Of a DNA stretch of 7,070 nucleotides, positions 1-5,354 are shown one piece after another (positions within the stretch are counted from its first letter, which is position 1; each line of letters starts with the position of its first letter). This stretch comes from Helicobacteraceae bacterium. Lineage in GTDB: Bacteria; Campylobacterota; Campylobacteria; Campylobacterales; Sulfurimonadaceae. Both the position numbers and the translations under genes were made by a program. The stretch is taken from the NCBI GenBank assembly GCA_027057185.1, contig JALUJE010000267.1, forward strand, positions 1 to 7,070, written 5' to 3'. The notes beneath the pieces were generated by a model that saw only the letters and a program-made list of their open reading frames with translations, did no database searches and was not told the DNA's origin.

Positions 1-82
1 TGCCACCACCGCCACCACCGCTACACGAAAATGTAATTACTGATGCAGGAATTAAGAGTGTTGCTGCTAAAAGTTTTTTCAT
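1..82 (-). CDS. Lipoprotein, N-terminal fragment (signal peptide)
   Basis: The reverse strand opens with ATG at 82-80 and gives 27 residues before the window ends. They start MKKLLAATLL, continue with a hydrophobic stretch and reach a cysteine at residue 20, followed by serine and a run of at least six glycines. This is the layout of a type II (lipoprotein) signal peptide: charged n-region, hydrophobic core, then a small residue before Cys. The lipobox (TFS-C) is imperfect at the -3 and -2 positions. The glycine run after the cysteine would be a flexible tether, so the mature protein is probably anchored to a membrane by lipidated Cys20. A short AGGAA lies almost against the start codon, which is closer than usual for a ribosome site. 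The functional domain lies outside the window, so no function can be given. The gene is divergent from the sulfur operon, and nothing visible shows that it takes part in sulfur metabolism. Confidence 0.72.
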   Translation of the reverse strand, partial: MKKLLAATLLIPASVITFSCSGGGGGG

Positions 83-101
83 TTCCTAACCCCCAATTTA
101 G

Positions 102-120
102 TTATTGATTATTTCAATAA
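102..120. promoter_or_regulatory. Inverted repeat, possible operator
   Basis: The arms TTATTGA (102-108) and TCAATAA (114-120) are perfect inverted repeats of 7 bp around a 5-base spacer. The repeat lies 6 bases upstream of the -35 element of the + strand operon and within the likely promoter zone of the divergent lipoprotein gene. The spacing of arm centres, about 12 bp, is a little more than one helical turn, which suits a dimeric regulator. It could also be a chance AT-rich palindrome. Which protein would bind it is unknown. Confidence 0.35.
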
Positions 121-126
121 GTTTAT

Positions 127-155
127 TTGACTATGAGCCAATAAAGCACTATCAT
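127..155 (+). promoter_or_regulatory. Sigma70-type promoter of the DUF4395-cysH-sir operon
   Basis: TTGACT (127-132) matches the -35 consensus at five of six bases, and TATCAT (150-155) matches the -10 consensus at five of six. They are separated by exactly 17 bases. Transcription would start near 161-163, giving a leader of about 32 bases before the ATG at 194. This is the only strong promoter-like pair found upstream of the four + strand genes, which are too tightly spaced to suggest further internal promoters. Confidence 0.6.
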
Positions 156-181
156 GCCTCCTACAAACTAACAATATACAT

Positions 182-188
182 AAGGGAG
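182..188 (+). promoter_or_regulatory. Ribosome binding site of the DUF4395 gene
   Basis: AAGGGAG ends 5 bases before the ATG at 194. It is a strong Shine-Dalgarno match and fixes the start of the first gene of the operon. Confidence 0.7.
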
Positions 189-193
189 ATCCT

Positions 194-646
194 ATGCTTT
201 ATACCAACAACGTAGTGTACCAAAGTACCGATGAAAATCAATATCGTATTCAATCCGGTGCGATTGCGATGATGGCGGCGGCATATGTCGTAACTCTGTA
301 TCTGCCACTGTTGTTGTTACTGTGCTATGACTTTGCCGTTCGCGCTTTTATCAGCAATAAGCTAAGTCCATTTTATCAGTTGTCACAGTGGATTGTGACA
401 CGTATATCCATCCCGGAGTATCGTGTCAGTGCGTCACCAAAACGTTTTGCTACTAAAATATGGCTAATACTCTCTCTTGTGACGCTCTATTTTACATTGA
501 GCGGTAATGATGTTGTTGCACTTATCTTATCTGCTGTTTTGGTGCTTTGCGTGAGTGCCGATGCCCTTATGGATATCTGTGTCGGATGTCGCATCTATTC
601 ATTATTGAAGCGCTATAACATTACGATTACTTCTCTTAAAGAGTAG
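194..646 (+). CDS. DUF4395 family integral membrane protein
   Basis: This 150-residue membrane protein matches what I recall of the DUF4395 pattern. It has a hydrophobic N-terminal segment (about 23-46), a polar middle with SPKRFA (81-86), two further membrane segments (about 88-103 and 106-127) and a C-terminal D-x-C-x2-C-R-x-Y motif (DICVGCRIY, Cys129 and Cys132). The Cys-x2-Cys at the end of the last helix is the most distinctive feature and could bind sulfur or metal, or be redox active; this is inference. The function of the family is not established. In other bacteria, members are found near thioredoxin, rhodanese and other sulfur-handling genes, as far as I recall. The gene opens the operon, has a strong ribosome site and ends 2 bases before the DUF2061 gene. 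Position ahead of cysH and sir suggests a role in sulfur oxyanion or sulfide handling at the membrane, possibly transport. Confidence 0.8.
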   Translation: MLYTNNVVYQSTDENQYRIQSGAIAMMAAAYVVTLYLPLLLLLCYDFAVRAFISNKLSPFYQLSQWIVTRISIPEYRVSASPKRFATKIWLILSLVTLYFTLSGNDVVALILSAVLVLCVSADALMDICVGCRIYSLLKRYNITITSLKE

Positions 647-648
647 CA

Positions 649-879
649 ATGCACGAAAAAGCATATCGCAGTGTGATTAAGACCGTCTCGTGGCGTACTC
701 TCGGTACCCTCGACACCGTATTAATCTCTTACATCATTACCGGAAGCTTTGCCATGGCAGCTTCTATCGGTTCTATTGAATTGGTGACGAAAATGATTCT
801 GTACTATTTTCATGAACGGGCCTGGAATAAGATTAATATTGGTCGCATACCCCCGACCCAACATAACTATCAGATATAA
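649..879 (+). CDS. DUF2061 family small membrane protein
   Basis: This 76-residue protein shows the DUF2061 pattern: a basic start with SWRTLGTLDT (14-23), a hydrophobic segment with an ITGS turn (about 21-33), a second hydrophobic segment with an IEL-x2-K motif (43-48) and the closing LYYFHERAW (51-59). It probably forms a two-helix membrane hairpin. The length fits a single-domain member. The ATG follows the stop of the upstream gene by 2 bases, and the ribosome site (AAAGAG, 638-643) lies inside the end of that gene, so translation is probably coupled. The stop lies 10 bases before the cysH start. The molecular role of DUF2061 is not known; as I recall, members occur in sulfate-assimilation gene clusters, consistent with this context. 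An accessory membrane role for sulfate or sulfite passage is possible but unproven. Confidence 0.82.
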   Translation: MHEKAYRSVIKTVSWRTLGTLDTVLISYIITGSFAMAASIGSIELVTKMILYYFHERAWNKINIGRIPPTQHNYQI

Positions 880-884
880 AAGGA
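878..884 (+). promoter_or_regulatory. Ribosome binding site that fixes the cysH start
   Basis: AAAAGGA overlaps the stop codon of the DUF2061 gene and ends 5 bases before the ATG at 890. The in-frame ATG at 812 would instead lie inside the DUF2061 gene and add 26 residues with no counterpart expected in the family. Confidence 0.75.
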
Positions 885-889
885 TTCTT

Positions 890-1597
890 ATGCAAAAACA
901 TATTGCAGCATTTAACCGACAGTTTAAAACATCAGGCATTGAAGAGATTCTGGAGTATTTTACGACAACCTATAATGGACGCATCGGCTTCTCCTCTAGT
1001 TTTGGAGCCGAGGATCAGGTACTCACCGACCTACTTCTCAAGCAGCAGACACCGGTAAAAATATTTACATTAGATACCGGACGACTTCCGTATGAAACCT
1101 ATGAGGTAATGGATGAAACCAATAAAAAATACGGTATTTCCATAGATGTATATACCCCGGAGCGTTCTGATCTGGAACACCTTTATAAAACTCAAGGCGT
1201 TAACGGATTCTACGACAGTATTGAGAACCGTAAAGCATGTTGTCATGTCCGAAAAATTGCACCGTTGCAACGTGCACTGCAGGGACTCGATGTTTGGATT
1301 ACGGGTCTGCGTCAAAGCCAGTCCGTCACCCGAGGCAATCTGGAACTGGTCGAATATGACGAGCAGTTCCAAATCATCAAACTCAATCCGCTAGCATTGT
1401 GGCGTGAATCAGAAATTTGGGATTATATTCAGCAGCATCATTTGCCGTACAATGCACTTCATGACAAAGGATATCCCAGTATCGGATGTGCTCCGTGTAC
1501 CCGGGCTATAGCTGTTGGCGAAGATATTCGTGCCGGTCGATGGTGGTGGGAAAAACCCGAACATAAAGAGTGTGGTCTGCACGCTAAAACCGCATAG
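890..1597 (+). CDS. cysH: Assimilatory adenylylsulfate (APS) reductase, 4Fe-4S type
   Basis: This cytoplasmic enzyme reduces adenylylsulfate to sulfite and AMP, with reducing equivalents supplied by thioredoxin or a similar thiol donor. The 235-residue length is normal for a bacterial single-domain CysH. Visible motifs in order are the nucleotide-binding SSSFGAED (35-42), LDTGRLPYETY (61-71), the paired cysteines KACCHVRK (Cys117 and Cys118), the substrate-binding ITGLRQSQS (137-145), Cys-x2-Cys in GCAPCTRA (Cys200 and Cys203) and the C-terminal ECGLH with the catalytic Cys228. The CC plus CxxC set ligates a 4Fe-4S cluster and is the usual mark of enzymes that use APS rather than PAPS, so no APS kinase would be needed. 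Some cluster-containing enzymes also accept PAPS. The gene follows the DUF2061 gene by 10 bases, and its stop overlaps the ribosome site of the next gene. ATP sulfurylase, which would supply APS, is not in the window. Confidence 0.95.
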   Translation: MQKHIAAFNRQFKTSGIEEILEYFTTTYNGRIGFSSSFGAEDQVLTDLLLKQQTPVKIFTLDTGRLPYETYEVMDETNKKYGISIDVYTPERSDLEHLYKTQGVNGFYDSIENRKACCHVRKIAPLQRALQGLDVWITGLRQSQSVTRGNLELVEYDEQFQIIKLNPLALWRESEIWDYIQQHHLPYNALHDKGYPSIGCAPCTRAIAVGEDIRAGRWWWEKPEHKECGLHAKTA

Positions 1598-1600
1598 GAA
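1596..1600 (+). promoter_or_regulatory. Ribosome binding site that fixes the sulfite reductase start
   Basis: AGGAA overlaps the cysH stop codon (TAG, 1595-1597). The core AGGA ends 7 bases before the ATG at 1607, which is proper spacing. The in-frame TTG at 1601 would be only one base from this site and is unlikely to be used. Confidence 0.65.
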
Positions 1601-1606
1601 TTGATA

Positions 1607-3163
1607 ATGAAGAAAGAGACAAAAGCAGCGCGGGTAGAGCGTATTAAACGTGAAAAAGACGGTCTGGATATCCTGCAGGATATTCATCATTATGCCCAGA
1701 GTCAACATGCCATTGATCCTGAAGATATTGACCGTTTAAAATGGTACGGGCTCTATACGCAAAACCGCTCACTGCAAGATGCACAGGATACAACCCAGTA
1801 TTTTATGCTGCGTGTCAAACTTGAAGGCGGTGAACTTACCTTGAAACAGCTGGATATCATCGCGTATATCTCCGTAACCTATGCACGAAACAGTGCCGAT
1901 TTTACCACACGCCAGGATATTCAATTTCACTGGATTCAAATAACAGATCTTCCCGAAATTTTTGCCCAATTAGCTTCGGTTGGTCTGAGTACACAACTTG
2001 CTGCGGGTGATTGTGTCCGTAATATTGTCTGTTGCCCGGTAAATGGCATTGATGCCAATCAAACTGCTGATGTCACGGAAATACTCGAAGAGCTAAATTG
2101 TGAATTTCGAAGCAATCCCCTCTTTTCCAATCTTCCACGAAAATTTAAAATTGGAATCTGCGGCTGTAGTCGACACTGTATTTCACACGAGATTCAAGAT
2201 TTGACCTTTACGGCGCATACCCTAACAGGCGCTGAGACGCTTTTGAGCGTCACAGTCGGTGGTGGTCTGGGAAGCAATCGGCGTATTGCCGAGCACATTG
2301 GCTATATCCACAATCATCAGGTTCTCAGCGTTTCTAAAGCCGTTACCGAACTCTTTCGTGATTACGGCAATCGAGAAAATCGTTCCAAAGCACGTTTGGG
2401 ACATTTGATAGCACAGTGGGGTATTGAGACCTTTGTCAGTACTCTTGAAAACCGACTCGGATTTCGACTCATCCAGCACGAGGCACCACGGTTTACCCCT
2501 TACGCGCAACGTACACATTTTGGTATTCATCAAAGTACGGTAGCGGGACAAAGCTATATTGGATGTGCCGTCAATAGTGGTCATATTGGAGGAAAAGCAT
2601 TATTAGCATTGTCAAAGATTTTACATGTAAATTCAGCAGATGCCATTCGCGCTACTCCGACACAGAATTTTGTCGTTATCGGGGTTCCCAATGAACATAC
2701 CTTAACACTGGCATCTTCACTCGAAGAGATGGGATTTAGTGCTTTTCCTTCCATGTTTAAAGCACGTACGTTGGCATGTACCGGACTGAATTTTTGTAAA
2801 TTTGCCATCAGTGAGACCAAAAATCTCGCCCAGAATATTGTCAATCACCTCCAAAAGGAGTTTCCTAACTTTAGTGAACCCCTGAGTATCAGCGTCAATG
2901 GCTGCCCCAATGCCTGCGCACATCCTTATATTGTCGATATTGGTCTGTTAGGCTGTATGGTCAAAGACGATCAACAGCGAGTCAGTGGATTTGAACTGAT
3001 TTTTTATGGACATCTCGAAGGAGATGCCAGCCATTTCGGCATCAAAAGCGGCATTAAAGTGACAGCGCAACGTGCGCCGTATGTCATCGCCGATCTTATA
3101 CGGGAGTATCAGAGTCACGGCGACTATACTTTTAAGAGTTTTCTGCAACAGAAGGTCTCGTAA
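1607..3163 (+). CDS. sir: Siroheme/4Fe-4S sulfite reductase (nitrite/sulfite reductase family)
   Basis: This 518-residue cytoplasmic protein has the two-fold repeated layout of single-chain, probably ferredoxin-dependent sulfite and nitrite reductases. The first half carries WYGLYTQ (46-52), TTRQDIQ (100-106), GDCVRN (134-139) and PRKFKIG (177-183). Arg102, Arg138, Lys179 and Lys181 fit the siroheme-pocket Arg/Arg/Lys/Lys set of the family. The second half carries the cluster ligands as Cys-x5-Cys (Cys391 and Cys397, in ACTGLNFCK) and Cys-x3-Cys (Cys433 and Cys437, in NGCPNACAHP); the last cysteine normally bridges cluster and siroheme. It would perform the six-electron reduction of sulfite to sulfide. 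The CTG-x2-FC version of the first motif is also seen in NirA-type nitrite reductases, so sequence alone does not settle the substrate; the position directly after cysH strongly favours sulfite. No reductase subunit or ferredoxin gene lies nearby. The 3' end overlaps the convergent gene by 32 bases. Confidence 0.9.
   Translation: MKKETKAARVERIKREKDGLDILQDIHHYAQSQHAIDPEDIDRLKWYGLYTQNRSLQDAQDTTQYFMLRVKLEGGELTLKQLDIIAYISVTYARNSADFTTRQDIQFHWIQITDLPEIFAQLASVGLSTQLAAGDCVRNIVCCPVNGIDANQTADVTEILEELNCEFRSNPLFSNLPRKFKIGICGCSRHCISHEIQDLTFTAHTLTGAETLLSVTVGGGLGSNRRIAEHIGYIHNHQVLSVSKAVTELFRDYGNRENRSKARLGHLIAQWGIETFVSTLENRLGFRLIQHEAPRFTPYAQRTHFGIHQSTVAGQSYIGCAVNSGHIGGKALLALSKILHVNSADAIRATPTQNFVVIGVPNEHTLTLASSLEEMGFSAFPSMFKARTLACTGLNFCKFAISETKNLAQNIVNHLQKEFPNFSEPLSISVNGCPNACAHPYIVDIGLLGCMVKDDQQRVSGFELIFYGHLEGDASHFGIKSGIKVTAQRAPYVIADLIREYQSHGDYTFKSFLQQKVS
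3105..3130 (-). terminator. Weak stem-loop just after the desulfurase-like gene
   Basis: On the - strand, AGTAT plus AGTC pair with GACT plus ATACT, with a 5-base loop and a 3-base bulge. The hairpin begins one base after the TAA stop of the - strand gene and lies inside the sulfite reductase coding region. No U-run follows in the - direction, so it is not a standard intrinsic terminator. It may be chance, or it may help pausing or protect a transcript end. Confidence 0.2.
3132..3163. other. Tail-to-tail overlap of two convergent genes
   Basis: The last 32 bases of the sulfite reductase gene (+) are also the last 32 bases of the desulfurase-like gene (-). Each strand ends with a TAA stop (3161-3163 on +, 3134-3132 on -). 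The shared stretch encodes the last residues of both proteins, so no free intergenic DNA remains for termination of either operon. Confidence 0.9.
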
Positions 3164-4427
3164 GCATCGCTACCGATGCCTGCAAGGATTTGAAAAAGTA
3201 TTCAACATCTTCACACGTGTGTGTGTAGTGAAAGCCAATGCGAATCCAACCCGGTTTTACCATAAAATGCTCATTATCCTGATAGCCGAGCAGATCATGC
3301 CCGTAAGGACCGGCACAGCTGCACCCTGCACGTACCTGAATGTGGAATTGATCCGAAAGCACTTCGGCCAATGCATACGGATCAACATCGACAATATTAA
3401 AAGAAAAAATCGCCAGTTTATGATGGGTTTCTCGGCAATAGAGCTTCATATTTTCCATCTTCATAACCCACGTTTTAAAACATTGTTTCAGCAACGCTTC
3501 TTGTGCCACAATCCACTGCAATCCTACCTCATTGCGTAACTCGTACGCCATAGCCGCTTTAATAAACTGTAAAATCCCCGGCGTGCCGGCATCTTCTTTG
3601 GTTTCAAAATCTTCTTGAAACGTATGTGATGCCCGCGATACATACGAGACGGTGCCACCCCCGGCAAACGTCGGAACCTCATCGCAATCACACAGCTCTT
3701 TTCGAATAACCAACAATCCGCAGCTTCCTGGACCACCCAAAAGTTTATGTGGAGAGAGAAACATCACATCATAATGTCGCGCATCCAGATTCATATAGGG
3801 TGAGGAGGCTGCAGCATCAAAACAGACAATACCATCATGCGCTTTCATGATATCGTAAATCTCTTGAATCGGGTTAATCGTCCCGGTGACATTCGAAGCC
3901 GCGGCAAAACTGCCAAAGAGCTCTCGAGAGCTGTTTGCCTGAACCACTTCACGTAATACATCCAAATCAATGGTTTCTTCACTGTTAAGGGGAATACGTA
4001 TCGTCTCACAGAGTGCCTCGCGAAAGCTCACCTCGTTGGAGTGATGCTCAAACGGACCAATAATAACCAGAGGAAGCTCGCTGCTCTTAGGCTGTATGCC
4101 ATAACGTTTTTTTGTTGCCGGAGGAACATAGAGTCCCATCAGCTCCTGAAATTTTTTGATGGCTCCGGTCGCACCCGTACCACAGGGAATAATATAAAAA
4201 TCATCTCCCGTGTTAAGTGTCTGCTTAAGAGATTCACGTGCCCGGTTATAGTGTTTCGTAATCTTCCGGGCATTGTATCCAATCTCCGAGTGGGTATTGG
4301 CATAATTTTTAAGTATCTGTTGGAGTCGCTCTTCAATGGGGCCATACGCCAATCCCGAAGCAGTAAAGTCTAAATAGAGGATCTCATCTTCTAGTATAAT
4401 ATTATTACGAATCTGTTCAATCATCAT
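3132..4427 (-). CDS. Class V aminotransferase-fold, cysteine desulfurase-like PLP enzyme
   Basis: This 431-residue PLP enzyme belongs to the SufS/NifS/CsdA fold (class V aminotransferases). Motifs in order are YLDFTASG (18-25), GTGATGA (83-89, cofactor phosphate site), EHHSNE (127-132), FDAAAS (203-208, Asp204 for the pyridine nitrogen), SPHKLLGG (225-232, Lys228 as the PLP Schiff-base lysine) and RAGCSCAGPYG (366-376). In cysteine desulfurases the last region holds the persulfide-forming cysteine; here Cys369 and Cys371 are candidates. The motif differs from the SufS and IscS forms, so this looks like a separate branch whose exact reaction I cannot assign. Cysteine desulfurase is likely; selenocysteine lyase or another class V reaction is possible. 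The start overlaps the end of cysK by 11 bases (a second ATG at 4424 gives 8), and no clear ribosome site precedes it, suggesting translational coupling to cysK. It is the last gene of the metY-rrf2-cysK operon. Confidence 0.82.
   Translation of the reverse strand: MMIEQIRNNIILEDEILYLDFTASGLAYGPIEERLQQILKNYANTHSEIGYNARKITKHYNRARESLKQTLNTGDDFYIIPCGTGATGAIKKFQELMGLYVPPATKKRYGIQPKSSELPLVIIGPFEHHSNEVSFREALCETIRIPLNSEETIDLDVLREVVQANSSRELFGSFAAASNVTGTINPIQEIYDIMKAHDGIVCFDAAASSPYMNLDARHYDVMFLSPHKLLGGPGSCGLLVIRKELCDCDEVPTFAGGGTVSYVSRASHTFQEDFETKEDAGTPGILQFIKAAMAYELRNEVGLQWIVAQEALLKQCFKTWVMKMENMKLYCRETHHKLAIFSFNIVDVDPYALAEVLSDQFHIQVRAGCSCAGPYGHDLLGYQDNEHFMVKPGWIRIGFHYTHTCEDVEYFFKSLQASVAMLTRPSVAENS
3164..3179 (+). 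terminator. Stem-loop directly after the sulfite reductase stop
   Basis: GCATCG (3164-3169) and CGATGC (3174-3179) form a perfect 6-bp stem with a 4-base loop, starting at the base after the TAA stop of the sulfite reductase gene. It lies inside the 3' coding end of the convergent gene. No U-run follows, so it does not meet the usual standard for a Rho-independent terminator. Confidence 0.3.
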
Positions 4428-5340
4428 ATAAGCCGGAGCTCAAATATCGTTCACCGGTATCGTTTAACATGGTAACAATAACCTTACCTTTATTCCCCTC
4501 TCGACCGGCAACACGTTCTGCAGCACAAACATTGGCACCCGATGAGATACCGACAATCAAACCCTCTTGATTTGCCAGTTTTCGCGAAACGGCAACCGAA
4601 TCTTCATAACTGATTTTCAGCACTTCATCATAAATGTCGGTATTGAGCGCTTCAGGGATAAATCCAGCACCGATACCTTGAATTTTATGCGGTCCAGGCT
4701 GCCCACCGGAAAGTACCGGCGAGGCATCAGGCTCCACGGCAATAATCTGGATATCGGGATTGTGCTCTTTGAGTACTTCACCCACACCGGTAATACTACC
4801 ACCGGTACCCACCGCAGCAATAAAAATATCGACCTTACCGTCAGTATCACGTAAAATTTCTTGCGCCGTAGTAGCACGATGTACTGCAGGATTGTCCGGG
4901 TTGGAAAACTGTTGCAACACTAACGCATTGGGGGTTTCGTCGGCAAGTTCCAATGCCTTGTCAACGGCACCTTTCATCCCTTTTTCCGGTTCGGTTAGCA
5001 CCAGCTCCGCCCCTAATGCCGCCAAGAGTTTACGACGCTCCATACTCATAGAGCTGGGCATTGTTAATGTTAAGTTCAGTCCCAAACTGGCACAGACCAT
5101 AGCCAAACCAATGCCGGTATTCCCACTGGTCGGTTCAATAATCTTGCTCTCTTTAGTAATCTCACCCCGTTTTAGCGCCTCATGAATCATGTTGTAACCG
5201 ATTCGATCTTTTACCGAATGTGAAGGATTTAAAAATTCACACTTTCCTAAAATGGTGGTTTTGGTAGCATCGGAACTCGCATTGAGCTTCACAAGTGGTG
5301 TATTTCCAATAAGTTCGGTGACGTTTTTTGCATAATTCAT
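4417..5340 (-). CDS. cysK: Cysteine synthase A (O-acetylserine sulfhydrylase)
   Basis: This cytoplasmic PLP enzyme makes L-cysteine and acetate from O-acetylserine and sulfide, the product of the sulfite reductase encoded opposite. The 307-residue length is typical. Visible motifs are IGNTPLV (11-17), PSHSVKDR (39-46, Lys44 binds PLP), the substrate loop TSGNTG (71-76), the phosphate-binding GTGGS (178-182), GPHKIQGIGAGFIP (216-229), which is characteristic of the CysK group, GISSGA (264-269, with a serine at the cofactor nitrogen) and the C-terminal NDTGERYLS (293-301). The ATG is preceded by AAAGGAG (5354-5348) at 7 bases, and the gene begins 12 bases after the Rrf2 regulator gene. Its stop lies inside the start of the desulfurase-like gene. 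Serine acetyltransferase, which would make the substrate, is not in the window. In Bacillus and Staphylococcus, CysK also binds the regulator CymR, relevant because an Rrf2 protein is encoded next door. Confidence 0.96.
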   Translation of the reverse strand: MNYAKNVTELIGNTPLVKLNASSDATKTTILGKCEFLNPSHSVKDRIGYNMIHEALKRGEITKESKIIEPTSGNTGIGLAMVCASLGLNLTLTMPSSMSMERRKLLAALGAELVLTEPEKGMKGAVDKALELADETPNALVLQQFSNPDNPAVHRATTAQEILRDTDGKVDIFIAAVGTGGSITGVGEVLKEHNPDIQIIAVEPDASPVLSGGQPGPHKIQGIGAGFIPEALNTDIYDEVLKISYEDSVAVSRKLANQEGLIVGISSGANVCAAERVAGREGNKGKVIVTMLNDTGERYLSSGLYDD

Positions 5341-5347
5341 GATAATT

Positions 5348-5354
5348 CTCCTTT
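5348..5354 (-). promoter_or_regulatory. Ribosome binding site of cysK
   Basis: AAAGGAG on the - strand ends 7 bases before the cysK ATG and shares two bases with the stop codon of the regulator gene. It is the strongest ribosome site of this operon, consistent with high expression of cysK relative to its neighbours. Confidence 0.75.

Larger units (their letters stand above)
83..193. other. Divergent intergenic region
   Basis: This 111-base AT-rich spacer separates the lipoprotein gene (- strand) from the sulfate-reduction operon (+ strand). It holds a sigma70-like promoter for the + operon, an inverted repeat upstream of it and the ribosome site of the first gene. I could not identify a convincing -35/-10 pair for the lipoprotein gene. 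No small ORF is supported here. Confidence 0.8.

Noticed and set aside
1..20. Simple CCACCACCG-like repeat at the left edge
   Set aside because: It is the glycine-codon run of the lipoprotein gene read on the other strand, not an independent repeat or CRISPR element.
812..889. In-frame ATG at 812 as the cysH start
   Set aside because: It lies inside the DUF2061 gene, adds 26 residues without family support and lacks the clear ribosome site that precedes the ATG at 890.
1601..1606. TTG at 1601 as the sulfite reductase start
   Set aside because: The ribosome site at 1596-1600 would be almost touching it, while the ATG at 1607 has normal spacing.
3212..3221. Palindrome CACACGTGTG
   Set aside because: It falls in alternating His-Thr codons of the desulfurase-like gene (HTHT, residues 401-404 area) and is well explained by coding.
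3072..3539. Open frame on the + strand across the 3' end of the sulfite reductase gene and into the opposite gene
   Set aside because: It overlaps two well-supported genes in other frames, has no ribosome site and its product shows no recognisable motif; it is a shadow frame.
4760..5185. 141-codon open frame antisense to cysK
   Set aside because: The Ser/Ala/Pro-rich product is typical of an antisense frame of a conserved gene, with no motif and no start signal.
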